From Corynebacterium falsenii (GTDB lineage Bacteria > Actinomycetota > Actinomycetes > Mycobacteriales > Mycobacteriaceae), in the NCBI RefSeq assembly GCF_020099275.1, contig NZ_CP083646.1, positions 806,001-870,000 of the forward strand: DNA of 64,000 nt, given 5' to 3'. The notes under the pieces are model-generated. The model saw nothing but the letters and a program-made list of their open reading frames with translations, was not told the origin of the DNA and ran no database searches. Made by a program: the position numbers and the translations under genes. The stretch's first letter is position 1; the number at the start of each line of letters is the position of its first letter. Of the stretch, positions 28,127 to 37,021 are shown piece after piece.

Positions 28127-29782
28127 ATGACAGCTGAAGGACTACGGTTGGACGCGTCGTGGGTGGATTACGCCATCGTTGCGGTCTACTTCGCGTTCGT
28201 ACTAGGTATCGGCTGGGCTGCAAAGTCCAAGGTGTCCAGCTCTATCGACTTCTTCCTTTCTGGCCGATCCTTGCCCGCATGGGTGACAGGATTGGCCTTT
28301 ATTTCTGCCAACCTCGGTGCGGTGGAAATCGTCGGCATGTCCGCCAACGGCGTGCAATACGGCTTCGAGACCATGCACTACTTCTGGATCGGCGCGATCC
28401 CTGCCATGGTCTTCTTGGGCATCGTGATGATGCCGTTCTACTACGGTTCGAAGGTCCGCTCTGTTCCTGAGTTCATGCGCCGCCGTTTCGGCAACGGTGC
28501 ACACCTGGTCAACGGCATTTCCTTTGCTATCGCCCAGCTGCTTATCGCCGGTATTAACCTGCTGCTGCTTGCCAAGGTTGTGAACTCCCTGCTCGGCTGG
28601 CCGCTGTGGATCACCCTCATCGTCGCCGCCGTGATCGTGCTGTCCTACATCACCCTTGGTGGCCTGTCTGCCGCGATCTACAACGAGGTCCTGCAGTTCT
28701 TCATCATCGTGGCCGCGCTGCTGCCGCTGACCCTCATCGGCCTGCACCAGGTCGGTGGCTGGGGAGGCCTCAAGGAGAAGGTCGCCGACCCCGCGCACTT
28801 CCACACCTGGCCGGGTACCGAAATCTCCGGCTTCGACAACCCGGTGGTCTCCGCCATCGGCCTGGTCTTCGGCCTGGGCTTCGTGCTGTCCTTCGGTTAC
28901 TGGACCACCAACTTCGTCGAGGTGCAGCGCGCCATGGCTTCGGATTCTCTGTCCTCGGCTCGCAAGACCCCGATCATCGGCGCCTTCCCGAAGATGTTCG
29001 TTCCGTTCATCGTGGTGATCCCCGGCATGATCGCCGGCGCAACCGTCACCCCGCTCATCGACGGCAACGCAGAGCCGAACGACGCAATGCTCTACCTCAT
29101 GCGCGACCTGCTGCCCAACGGTCTGCTGGGCGTGGCCCTGGCCGGCCTGCTGGCTGCCTTCATGGCCGGCATGGCTGCGAACATCTCCGCGTTCAACACC
29201 GTGTTCTCCTACGACATCTGGCAGGCCTACGTCGTCAAGGATCGCGACGACGAGTACTACCTGAAGATCGGCCGCATCGCCACCGTGGGCGCCACCGTCA
29301 TCGCTGTGTTCACCGCACTGCTGGCATCCAACTTCGGCAACGTGATGGACTACCTGCAGACGCTGTTCGGCTTCTTCAACGCCCCGCTGTTCGCAACGTT
29401 CATCCTCGGTATGTTCTGGAAGCGCATGACCCCCACCGCAGGTTGGGTGGGCCTCGTCGCCGGTACGGGTTCCGCTATTGCCTACTGGGCTGTGGCCACC
29501 TTCGGCAACACGGACATCGGCTTTTTCAACTTGCCGGGTCAGGGCACCGCGTTCGTCGCAGCTTCCCTGGCATTCGTGGTGGACATCATCATCTCCATCA
29601 TCGTGTCCATGGCCACCAAGCCGAAGCCTGACGAGGAGCTCGTGGGCTTCGTCCGCTCCGTCACGCCCAAGGAAAACCTCACGGACGCTGCCGAGAACGA
29701 CCTGCCGTGGTACCGCCGCACCGTGCCGCTGGGCATGCTGTGCTTGGTCTTGGTCCTCATTCTCAACATCGTGTTCGCCTAG
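28127..29782 (+). CDS. Sodium:solute symporter (SSS family), probable sugar uptake
   Basis: A 551-residue integral membrane protein with about 14 helices. SSS signatures include GWAAKSKVSSSIDFFLSGRS near residue 26. GLAFISANLGAVEIVGMSANG near residue 50 is the sodium-site helix region. YITLGGLSAAIYNEVLQ near 180 is the SGLT-family motif. GLAGLLAAFMAGMAANISAFNT near 335 corresponds to helix 8, with sodium-coordinating small residues. The closest family logic is the SGLT sugar branch, and its neighbours are a mutarotase, galT and galK, so galactose or a related hexose is the likely substrate. It is followed at 90 bases by a small membrane protein that may be an accessory subunit. Confidence 0.9.
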   Translation: MTAEGLRLDASWVDYAIVAVYFAFVLGIGWAAKSKVSSSIDFFLSGRSLPAWVTGLAFISANLGAVEIVGMSANGVQYGFETMHYFWIGAIPAMVFLGIVMMPFYYGSKVRSVPEFMRRRFGNGAHLVNGISFAIAQLLIAGINLLLLAKVVNSLLGWPLWITLIVAAVIVLSYITLGGLSAAIYNEVLQFFIIVAALLPLTLIGLHQVGGWGGLKEKVADPAHFHTWPGTEISGFDNPVVSAIGLVFGLGFVLSFGYWTTNFVEVQRAMASDSLSSARKTPIIGAFPKMFVPFIVVIPGMIAGATVTPLIDGNAEPNDAMLYLMRDLLPNGLLGVALAGLLAAFMAGMAANISAFNTVFSYDIWQAYVVKDRDDEYYLKIGRIATVGATVIAVFTALLASNFGNVMDYLQTLFGFFNAPLFATFILGMFWKRMTPTAGWVGLVAGTGSAIAYWAVATFGNTDIGFFNLPGQGTAFVAASLAFVVDIIISIIVSMATKPKPDEELVGFVRSVTPKENLTDAAENDLPWYRRTVPLGMLCLVLVLILNIVFA

Positions 29783-29872
29783 TGCTTCCGGCTGAGTACG
29801 TATCCAGTACGCATTCAGTAGGCATTCGCTACATTCAGCAAGCACCGCACATATTGCAAGGAGTGACTCATA

Positions 29873-30220
29873 ATGAGTGACAACAACACCGCAGGCGCTA
29901 CCAGCGCAGCTGCGAAGACCGACAGCGCCGTGGGTACCGAGAACAAGCGTGGCCGTGTCCACAAGGCTGGCGCTTTCGATATCCGCAACGTCATCGGAGG
30001 CCTGCTTGGCATCTATGGCATTGTGCTGCTCATCAGCTATTTCCTTCTCGACCCCGGCATGGATGTCACCACCGGCGAGTCGAAGGACGCCGTCTACAAC
30101 CTCTGGGCTGGCCTCGCCCTCGTGATCGGCGCCGCCGTATTCTTTATATGGACGAAGGTTGACCCGATCAAGATCGTGGAGACCGCCCCGGGTGAGTCCG
30201 CGGGCATGGTTGAGGACTAG
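29873..30220 (+). CDS. Small two-helix membrane protein next to the symporter
   Basis: A 115-residue protein I cannot place in a named family. An Ala/Thr/Ser-rich cytosolic start of about 40 residues precedes two membrane helices (about 43-60 and 78-95), with a short loop containing DPGMDVTTGESKDAVYN between them. The tail KVDPIKIVETAPGE is acidic. The ATG follows GCAAGGAGTG. Being sandwiched between the sodium:solute symporter and galT, it could be a small partner subunit of the transporter, as other SSS carriers have; this is inference from position only. Confidence 0.72.
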   Translation: MSDNNTAGATSAAAKTDSAVGTENKRGRVHKAGAFDIRNVIGGLLGIYGIVLLISYFLLDPGMDVTTGESKDAVYNLWAGLALVIGAAVFFIWTKVDPIKIVETAPGESAGMVED

Positions 30221-30300
30221 CGCGCACCCCGCGCCGGCCCTCGGCCGCATGTGAACCCGCGTCCGCGAGTTCTTTCCCGCACGGATTCCCACCTGCGTCT

Positions 30301-30334
30301 CAACGGTATGCCGCCCAGATTCGGCATACCGTTG
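30301..30334 (+). terminator. Perfect 13-base hairpin between the symporter block and galT
   Basis: CAACGGTATGCCG and CGGCATACCGTTG flank an 8-base loop. It lies 81 bases after the small membrane gene and 87 before galT. No U-run follows, so it may be a terminator, an attenuator or an operator. Two copies of AACAGTTGA follow immediately. Confidence 0.55.
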
Positions 30335-30373
30335 AACAGTTGAGCAACAGTTGAACATAAGTACACACGCAAC

Positions 30374-30392
30374 GTGCACAACCACTGTGCAC
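30374..30392 (+). promoter_or_regulatory. Inverted repeat upstream of galT
   Basis: GTGCACA, five bases, TGTGCAC is a perfect 7-base inverted repeat ending 28 bases before the galT start. The size and position fit a repressor operator for the galTK pair; the regulator is not identifiable here. Confidence 0.45.
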
Positions 30393-30420
30393 ACAACCTC
30401 AGTGCAGAAGGTGAAACCAA

Positions 30421-31578
30421 GTGGATAGCAGCCACGTGAACACGCACGAACACCCCATCCGTGTCACGAGGACAACCCTCGCGGACGGCCGGGAACTGCT
30501 GTATTTCGATGACGATCCGCAGTTCGTTTCCGGCGACCAGCAGCGCGAGCTGCACGATGGCCGCGACCTGCCCCGCGCAGACACCGAATCGGAGATGCGC
30601 CAGGATCCGCTGACCGGGCAGTGGTACGTGTACGCGGCCCACCGCATGAACCGCACGTTCATGCCCCCGGCGAACGAGAACCCGTTGGCGCCCACCCGCC
30701 CGGGCGAGCTCCCCACGGAGATCCCCGCCGACGATTACAACGTGGTCGTCTTCGAAAATCGTTTCCCGTCGCTATCCATGCACATGGAGGTGCCGGACGA
30801 CTTCGCCACCACCGTGGACGGCCAGGATCTCTTCCCGCGCCAGCCCGCCGTGGGTCGCTGCGAGGTTGTCTGCTTCACCCCGGACGTCCACTCGACGTTC
30901 CGCGATCTGCCCTTCTCCCGCGCCCGCACGGTCGTGGAGGCGTGGGCACATCGCACCCGCGAGCTTTCCGCCCTGCCCGGCATCCGCTGCGTGTACCCGT
31001 TTGAAAACCGCGGCGAGGAGATCGGCGTGACCCTGCAGCACCCGCACGGTCAGATCTACGCCTACCCCTTCCTCCCGCCGCGCACCGCCGAGGTTGCCTC
31101 CCGCGCCGCTGCGTTCCGCAGCGCCCATGGCGCCGATTTGTTCGACGCCATCCTCCAGGCCGAGAAAGCCGAGGGCACTCGGGTTATTAGCGAGGGCGAG
31201 TACTTCACGGCGTTCGTTCCGGCGGCTGCCAAGTGGCCGGTGGAGGTCATGCTCATGGCCAACCGCCCGGCACCGGACTTCGCGGATCTCTCCGATGTGG
31301 AGAAGGACGAGCTCACCCGCATGTACCTGGATCTGCTGCAGCGCATGGACAAGTTCTTCGATGGGGTGGAGCGCACCCCGTACATCGCGTCGTGGAATCA
31401 GGCTCCCGTGGGGGAGGATCGAGAAAACGGCCGGCTGTACCTGCAGCTGTTTTCCATGATGCGTTCGCCGGGACGGATGAAGTTCCTGGCGGGCAGCGAG
31501 TCCGGCCAGGAAGCGTGGATCTCGGACACCACCCCGGAGCGCATCGCCGCTCGGTTCCGGGAGGTCGGCAATGTCTAA
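30421..31578 (+). CDS. galT: Galactose-1-phosphate uridylyltransferase
   Basis: A 385-residue Leloir-pathway enzyme that exchanges UMP between UDP-glucose and galactose-1-phosphate. The catalytic HxHxQ lies in LQHPHGQIYAYPFLPPR near residue 205, where the histidine between Pro and Gly forms the covalent UMP adduct. The zinc and fold segments RQDPLTGQWYVYAAHRMNR type (near 60) and VVFENRFPSL near 110 are present. The GTG start follows GAAGGTGAAACC. galK overlaps its end by 8 bases, so the two are translated together. No galE is seen in this window. Confidence 0.95.
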   Translation: MDSSHVNTHEHPIRVTRTTLADGRELLYFDDDPQFVSGDQQRELHDGRDLPRADTESEMRQDPLTGQWYVYAAHRMNRTFMPPANENPLAPTRPGELPTEIPADDYNVVVFENRFPSLSMHMEVPDDFATTVDGQDLFPRQPAVGRCEVVCFTPDVHSTFRDLPFSRARTVVEAWAHRTRELSALPGIRCVYPFENRGEEIGVTLQHPHGQIYAYPFLPPRTAEVASRAAAFRSAHGADLFDAILQAEKAEGTRVISEGEYFTAFVPAAAKWPVEVMLMANRPAPDFADLSDVEKDELTRMYLDLLQRMDKFFDGVERTPYIASWNQAPVGEDRENGRLYLQLFSMMRSPGRMKFLAGSESGQEAWISDTTPERIAARFREVGNV

Positions 31579-32860
31579 ATCTCTGCCTAACGCTAATGTT
31601 CAGTGGCTCACCACCCGCTCCGCCGAGGATGCCGTGCGGGAGGTCACCGAGTTGTTCGCCAGCGAGTTCGGTGGCGAGTCTGGTGGCGAGTCCGGCGGTA
31701 CTAGCGCGCAGCCAGAGGGTGTGTGGTCCGCGCCGGGCCGCGTGAACCTCATCGGCGAGCACGTGGACTACGCCGGCGGCATCAGCGTGCCGTTCGCCCT
31801 GTCGCAGCGCACCTACGTGGCCGCGCGCGCCAACGGCACCAACGACTACCGTGTGGCCTCCCTGTTCGACGGGGAGGTCTCCCGCACCACCGTAGGCCTC
31901 GACGAGGTCGGCCCCGGCAACCCCTCAGATTGGTCCGGCTACGTGGTCGGCACCATCTGGGCGGCGATCGAAGCCGGTGTGCTGCCCGCGCAGGGGCTCG
32001 ATCTGGCCATCGTCTCTGACGTGCCGGTGGGCGCTGGGCTTTCCAGCTCCGCCGCTCTGGAGTGTTCGGCGGGCGTGGCGGCTGCGGAAACTGGTGGCGT
32101 CGAGTTGGAAGAAGCCAACCGAACGGCACTGATGAATGCGGCGATCAGGGCCGAAAATGAGGTCGTGGGAGCCTCCACCGGTGGCTTGGACCAGCGGATT
32201 TCCCTGTTCGGTCAGGAAGGCCACGCGCTGGCCATCGACTTCGCGGAAGATTCCACGAAGCAGGTTCCGTTCGCGATTGCCGAGCGTGGCTTGGCCGTGC
32301 TCATCATGAACACGAACGCGCCGCACAGCTTGGCGGACGGGCAGTACGCCTCGCGCCGGGCGGTCATCGATGGGGTGACCGAGGACCTCGGCGTGAGCAG
32401 CCTGCGACACGCCGAGGACGCGGAAGCGCAGTCCCAACGCTGGGCCGCCAACAACGTGCCAGAGGGCGTAGATCCCGAGGAATGGCCCGCGACCGTGGCC
32501 AAGCGGGTGCGGCACGTCGTCAGCGAGATCGACCGCACCGCGAAGGCCATCGAGCAGCTCGAGGCGGGCGACATGGAGGCCTTCGGCGAGTCCATGCAAG
32601 CCAGCCATGCCTCGCTGCGCGACGACTACGAAGTCACCGTGCCTCAGCTCGACGTGGCCGTGGACGTGGCGATGGCTCAGGGTGCGCTGGGCGCACGCAT
32701 GACCGGCGGCGGATTCGGCGGATCGGCGATCGCACTCATCGACGCCGACCGGGTGGAGACCACGGCGCAGGCAGTGGCCGACGCATTCGCTGAGCACGGG
32801 TTCGCCGCACCCGAGTTCGTGGTGGCACTGCCGAGCGATGGGGCCCGGCGGGACCGCTAG
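31571..32860 (+). CDS. galK: Galactokinase
   Basis: A 429-residue GHMP kinase that phosphorylates galactose at C1. The galactokinase signature GRVNLIGEHVDYAGG lies near residue 56. The ATP loop PVGAGLSSSAALE is near 153, and the third motif MTGGGFGGSAIALI near 377. A Gly/Glu/Ser repeat (GGESGGESGGTS, residues 34-45) precedes the signature and looks like a short slippage insertion. It overlaps galT by 8 bases; translation is coupled. The sugar block (epimerase, symporter, galT, galK) gives a near-complete galactose uptake and entry route. Confidence 0.95.
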   Translation: MSKSLPNANVQWLTTRSAEDAVREVTELFASEFGGESGGESGGTSAQPEGVWSAPGRVNLIGEHVDYAGGISVPFALSQRTYVAARANGTNDYRVASLFDGEVSRTTVGLDEVGPGNPSDWSGYVVGTIWAAIEAGVLPAQGLDLAIVSDVPVGAGLSSSAALECSAGVAAAETGGVELEEANRTALMNAAIRAENEVVGASTGGLDQRISLFGQEGHALAIDFAEDSTKQVPFAIAERGLAVLIMNTNAPHSLADGQYASRRAVIDGVTEDLGVSSLRHAEDAEAQSQRWAANNVPEGVDPEEWPATVAKRVRHVVSEIDRTAKAIEQLEAGDMEAFGESMQASHASLRDDYEVTVPQLDVAVDVAMAQGALGARMTGGGFGGSAIALIDADRVETTAQAVADAFAEHGFAAPEFVVALPSDGARRDR

Positions 32861-32908
32861 ACAACCCCAAATGGCCTGGGCGATCGGCGGCGGGTAAGGT
32901 GTTGCTCC

Positions 32909-33325
32909 GTGTTGCGCACCATGCTGAAATCCAAGATCCACCGAGCCACCGTGACCCAGGCCGACCTGCACTACGTCGGCTCCTGCACCATCGACGCCGA
33001 TCTCTTGGACGCTGCCGATCTGCTCGAGGGGGAGCAGATCGACATCGTTGACATCGACAACGGCAACCGCCTGACCACCTACGCCATCGCCGGCGAGCGG
33101 GGGACCGGTGTGATCGGCATCAACGGCGCTGCCGCGCGGCTGATCAGCCCCGGCGATCTCGTCATCATTATTGGGTACGCCCAGTACAACGAAGAAGACC
33201 TGAAAACATATCAGTCTCGGGTGATCTTCGTAGACGAGAACAACAAGAAGCTCGAAGCGGGTGCCGACCCCGCGCACGCACCGGAAGGCTCGGGCCTGCT
33301 GAACCCGCGCCACCCGGAGGCGTAA
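32909..33325 (+). CDS. panD: Aspartate 1-decarboxylase proenzyme
   Basis: A 138-residue pyruvoyl enzyme that makes beta-alanine for pantothenate. The self-cleavage site is Gly24-Ser25 in [14 protein letters not shown], exactly where the family cuts, and the first residues [19 protein letters not shown] are canonical. The GTG at 32909 is chosen because it places the cleavage at 24/25 and lies 8 bases behind a TAAGGT box, a leaderless start. Residues 120-138 are a short extra tail ([11 protein letters not shown]). Together with panC upstream it supplies two of the pantothenate steps. Confidence 0.96.
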   Translation: MLRTMLKSKIHRATVTQADLHYVGSCTIDADLLDAADLLEGEQIDIVDIDNGNRLTTYAIAGERGTGVIGINGAAARLISPGDLVIIIGYAQYNEEDLKTYQSRVIFVDENNKKLEAGADPAHAPEGSGLLNPRHPEA

Positions 33326-33383
33326 GCCATAGGAGCAATCCGTGGCATGGGGATGTCCGCTCGGTGCGCTACACTTGTGAGCC

Positions 33384-34994
33384 GTGACTGACGCATCAAA
33401 AACCCCAGCTTCCGACGTTCCAGAACAACTCCGCATCCGGCGCGAGAAGCGCCAGCGCATCCTGGACTCCGGCAAGGATGCCTACCCCGTGGAAGTGCCG
33501 CGCACCCACACACTGGCGGAGGTTCGCGCCTCCTGGGGTGTGAAAAAGGACGGCGACGAGGCTGAGGCTGGTGGCGTCGATAATAAAGACGACAACAACA
33601 GCAACACCGAGAAGGTATGGCTCGCCCCCGGCGAGGAAACCGACGAGGTCGTGGGCGTTGCCGGTCGCGTGATGTTCATCCGCAACACCGGCAAGCTGGC
33701 CTTCGCCACCCTGCAGGATGGCGACGGCACCACGCTGCAGGTCATGCTCAGCCTCGCCGAGGTGGGCGAGGAAGCGCTCACCGAGTGGAAGAACCTCGTT
33801 GACCTGGGCGACATGGTGTTTGTCGAGGGCCGTGTGATTAGCTCCAAGCGTGGCGAGCTGTCCGTGATGGCGAAGCACTGGTTCATCACGTCGAAGTCCC
33901 TGCGTCCGCTGCCGGTAGCGCACAAGGATCTGAGCGAAGATACGCGCGTGCGCCAGCGCCACACCGACCTCATCATGCGCGAGCAGGCCCGGGAAAACGC
34001 GCTGACCCGCATCAAGGTGATGCGTGCCCTGCGCAATGCCCTAGAGCGCCGAGGATTCATGGAGCTGGAAACCCCGATGCTGCAGACCCTCCACGGCGGC
34101 GCGGCGGCTCGTCCGTTCGTGACGCACTCCAATGCGCTGGATATTGACCTGTACCTGCGCATCGCCCCCGAGCTGTACCTCAAGCGCGCCGTGGTCGGTG
34201 GCCTGGACAAGGTCTTCGAGGTCAACCGCAACTTCCGCAACGAGGGCGTGGACTCCTCCCACAGCCCCGAGTTCGCGATGCTGGAGACCTACCAGGCCTA
34301 CGGCGACTACAACACCTGTGCACGCACCACCCGCGAGGTCATCCAGGAAGTGGCCCAGGAGGTGTTCGGCTCCACGACCGTAACGCTTGTCGACGGCACG
34401 GAATACGATCTTGGCGGTGAGTGGGAGTCCATCGAGATGTACCCCTCGCTCAACGAAGCTCTGGAGAAGAAGTTCCCCGGCCAGCCGGAGGTCACCATTG
34501 ATTCTTCCGTGGAAGAGCTGAAGCAGATCGCAGATGTGATCGGCCTGAGCGTTCCCGAAAAGGGCGGCTGGGGCCACGGCAAGCTCGTGGAGGAGATCTG
34601 GGAAGTGCTGTGCGAAGACCAGCTCACCGGCCCAATCTTCGTGCGAAACTTCCCCGTGGAGACCTCGCCGCTGACCCGCCAGCACCGCAGCCAGCCGGGT
34701 GTCACCGAAAAGTGGGACCTCTACGTGCGCGGCTTCGAGCTGGCCACGGGCTACTCCGAGCTGGTTGATCCGGTGATCCAGCGCGAACGCTTCGAGGATC
34801 AGGCACGGCTGGCCGCCGGTGGCGACGACGAAGCCATGGTGCTGGACGAGGACTTCCTCACCGCCATGGAACAGGGCATGCCGCCGACGGCCGGCACGGG
34901 CATGGGCATCGACCGACTGCTCATGGCACTGACCGGGCTGGGCATCCGAGAGACGATCCTGTTCCCGCTGGTCAAGCCGGAGCGGGACAACTAG
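33384..34994 (+). CDS. lysS: Lysyl-tRNA synthetase, class II
   Basis: A 536-residue synthetase. The N-terminal OB-fold anticodon domain contains [22 protein letters not shown] near residue 93. Class II motif 1 lies around [11 protein letters not shown] (near 225). Motif 2 is [20 protein letters not shown] near 278. Motif 3 is [15 protein letters not shown] near 505. Compared with E. coli LysS an acidic Lys/Asp/Asn insertion ([10 protein letters not shown]) sits near residue 70. The GTG start is 8 bases behind a TACACT box, consistent with a leaderless message. csaA follows after two bases. Confidence 0.96.
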   Translation: MTDASKTPASDVPEQLRIRREKRQRILDSGKDAYPVEVPRTHTLAEVRASWGVKKDGDEAEAGGVDNKDDNNSNTEKVWLAPGEETDEVVGVAGRVMFIRNTGKLAFATLQDGDGTTLQVMLSLAEVGEEALTEWKNLVDLGDMVFVEGRVISSKRGELSVMAKHWFITSKSLRPLPVAHKDLSEDTRVRQRHTDLIMREQARENALTRIKVMRALRNALERRGFMELETPMLQTLHGGAAARPFVTHSNALDIDLYLRIAPELYLKRAVVGGLDKVFEVNRNFRNEGVDSSHSPEFAMLETYQAYGDYNTCARTTREVIQEVAQEVFGSTTVTLVDGTEYDLGGEWESIEMYPSLNEALEKKFPGQPEVTIDSSVEELKQIADVIGLSVPEKGGWGHGKLVEEIWEVLCEDQLTGPIFVRNFPVETSPLTRQHRSQPGVTEKWDLYVRGFELATGYSELVDPVIQRERFEDQARLAAGGDDEAMVLDEDFLTAMEQGMPPTAGTGMGIDRLLMALTGLGIRETILFPLVKPERDN

Positions 34995-34996
34995 GC

Positions 34997-35326
34997 GTGA
35001 GCGATATCCTGTCCAACTTCCTCTCCGTAGATATGCGGGTGGCACGGATCGTGGAGGTGGAGGAGTTCCCCGAGGCACGAAAGCCAGCGTGGAAGCTGAC
35101 GCTGGACGCGGGGGAGTGCGGTGAGCTGCGCACAAGCGCGCAGATCACCAACTACAGCCGAGAGGAACTGCTGGGCAGGAAGGTGATCGCCGCGGTGAAT
35201 CTGGGGTCGCGGCAGATCGCCAATTTTATGAGCAATTGCTTGGTGCTCGCGGCGGTCAACGATGAGGGGGTCGCGCACCTGCTTGGTGTGGACGATGCGG
35301 CGGAACCGGGGGAGCGGGTTAGCTAA
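34997..35326 (+). CDS. csaA: CsaA-like tRNA-binding OB-fold protein
   Basis: A 109-residue protein made of a single EMAP-II/tRNA-binding OB fold. The pattern FLSVDMRVARIVEVEEFPEAR, then TSAQITNYSREELLGRKVIAAVNL, closely follows CsaA of Bacillus, a protein with chaperone-like and export-linked activity. It starts GTG two bases after lysS, so both are on one message. Pairing with an aminoacyl-tRNA synthetase gene fits a tRNA-binding role. The export function is known only from other bacteria. Confidence 0.87.
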   Translation: MSDILSNFLSVDMRVARIVEVEEFPEARKPAWKLTLDAGECGELRTSAQITNYSREELLGRKVIAAVNLGSRQIANFMSNCLVLAAVNDEGVAHLLGVDDAAEPGERVS

Positions 35327-35558
35327 GCCGGGGAGCAGGTTAGCTAGAAGAGGGGCTGCAGGGGCAACCAGCACGACACCCGCGCGTGTGACCTGTGGGG
35401 TCAACGCCCCAATCGGGGCTGACAGAACTGTGTTAGTTATAAGTTTTTTCGCTGGGAATGTGATCCGCGCCATTATTTTGTTTATGCTACGTCTATAACT
35501 ATCCGCTCCTGCAGATACGCAATTTGCGCTGACAACCAGTGAAAGGTGGCCGCACACA
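35327..35558 (+). other. Intergenic region before the acyl-CoA dehydrogenase pair
   Basis: This 232-base region is markedly AT-rich in its second half, with TATAAC at 35494-35499 as a -10-like box and no clear -35 at normal spacing. It probably holds the promoter of the following two-gene unit. A GTGAAAGG ribosome site lies before 35559. Confidence 0.4.
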
Positions 35559-36977
35559 ATGAGCGACCAAAGCAAGCGTGACAACTCCACCCCGGGGCTT
35601 AACGGCTTCAAGCGGGATGCCATCGGCACCGCGATGCGCGTTATCACCCGTTTCACCGGATCTGAGCTTGCCGAGAAGTACGGTCTGTCCAAGAAGGTCG
35701 ACCGCGTGGCCTACGAGTCCACCAAGACCGGCATGCGCACCCTGGGTGCCGTCAACCGCCAGTTCAAGAAGATCAAGGGCTCCGGCAAGCCCGTTCGCCT
35801 GGCAAACCAGACCACGGATGAGAACAACCAGCCCGTTCCCACCGACGCGCCGGCTCCGGGCAAGGCTCCGTTCGACCTGAACCCCACCGAGGATCAAGAG
35901 ATGATCGTCGAGGCCGTGCGCGAGTTCGCTGAGGAGCGCCTGCGCCCCGTGGCCTCCGAGTGCAACGAGAAGTCCGAGCCCGCCGAGGGCCTGCTGGACA
36001 CCGCAGCTGAGCTGGGCGTGGCCCTGATCAACCTGCCCGAGGAGTTCGAGGGCATCGCCACCGCCTCCGGCGCCACCACCAACGCCCTCATCGCCGAAGT
36101 TCTGGCATACGGCGATATGGGCCTGGCTGTCGCCATTCTGGCTCCCGCCTCCGTGGCCAACGTCATCACCAACTACGGCGACGACGCCCAACAGAAGACC
36201 TACCTGCCCGCTTTCGCAGGTGAGTCCGTGCCCCCGGCAGCAGTTGTAGTCTCCGAGTCCCGCCCGCTGTTCGACCCCTTCGAGCTGCAGACCACCGCAG
36301 TGCGCGAAGGCAATGACATCGTCATCAACGGTGTGAAGACCTTGGTCCCCAACGCCGGTGCAGCCGAGCTGTTCATCGTCGCTGTTGATCTGGACGGCAA
36401 GAACACCTTCGCTATTGTCGAGTCCGATACCGAGGGCCTCGTTGTGGAGGCTGATCCCTCCATGGGTCTGCGCGGCGCTGCCATGGGCCGCCTGCTGCTC
36501 AAGGACGTGCGCGTGCCCGCTGCCAACCTGCTCGGCGGCGCGGACCTCGCTGACGATGAGCGCGTGGAAAACTACGCGGAGATCATTCGCCGCTCCCGCC
36601 TCGGCTGGGCTGCCCTCGCTGCGGGCACTGGCCAGGCCATCCTGGACTACACCAAGAACTACGTCAACGAGCGCGAGGCCTTCGGCGAGCCGATTTCCCA
36701 CCGCCAGGCAGTGGCCTTCATGGTTGCCAACCTGCGCATCGAGCTCGACGGCCTGCGTCTGATCCTGCTGCGCGGCGTGTCCCGCCTGGACCAGGGCCTG
36801 TCCTACCACCGTGAGGCCGGCCTGGCTCGCCGCTACGCATCCGATAAGGGCATGGTCATGGGCCTCGACGGTGTGCAGCTGCTCGGTGGACACGGCTTCA
36901 CCAAGGAGCACCCTGTTGAGCGCTGGTACCGCGACATGCGCGCCATCGGCCTCGCCGAAGGCGTTGTGGTCCTGTAA
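35559..36977 (+). CDS. Acyl-CoA dehydrogenase, first of a pair
   Basis: A 472-residue flavoprotein of the acyl-CoA dehydrogenase fold. An N-terminal extension of about 110 residues precedes the fold, which begins FDLNPTEDQEMIVEAVREFAEE. The flavin region near 225-260 (VVVSESRPLFDPFELQTTAV) is divergent, lacking the usual TEPxxGSD motif. The C-terminal helical domain contains FGEPISHRQAVAFMVANLRIE near 380 and LLGGHGFTKEHPVERWYRD near 442. It ends GLAEGVVVL, where a catalytic Glu might sit. Only 44 bases separate it from a second, canonical dehydrogenase. The pair could form a mixed tetramer as in actinobacterial sterol-degrading enzymes, or act separately in fatty acid oxidation; the substrate is unknown. 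Confidence 0.87.
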   Translation: MSDQSKRDNSTPGLNGFKRDAIGTAMRVITRFTGSELAEKYGLSKKVDRVAYESTKTGMRTLGAVNRQFKKIKGSGKPVRLANQTTDENNQPVPTDAPAPGKAPFDLNPTEDQEMIVEAVREFAEERLRPVASECNEKSEPAEGLLDTAAELGVALINLPEEFEGIATASGATTNALIAEVLAYGDMGLAVAILAPASVANVITNYGDDAQQKTYLPAFAGESVPPAAVVVSESRPLFDPFELQTTAVREGNDIVINGVKTLVPNAGAAELFIVAVDLDGKNTFAIVESDTEGLVVEADPSMGLRGAAMGRLLLKDVRVPAANLLGGADLADDERVENYAEIIRRSRLGWAALAAGTGQAILDYTKNYVNEREAFGEPISHRQAVAFMVANLRIELDGLRLILLRGVSRLDQGLSYHREAGLARRYASDKGMVMGLDGVQLLGGHGFTKEHPVERWYRDMRAIGLAEGVVVL

Positions 36978-37021
36978 GAACAACCCGCCAATCCGATTCA
37001 CGAATCTCGAGGACACTCATC

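Noticed and set aside
28202..30394. A 730-codon open frame antisense to the symporter region
   Set aside because: It spans two plus-strand genes and their gaps, has His/Asp/Glu/Gly-rich nonsense composition and no start signal.
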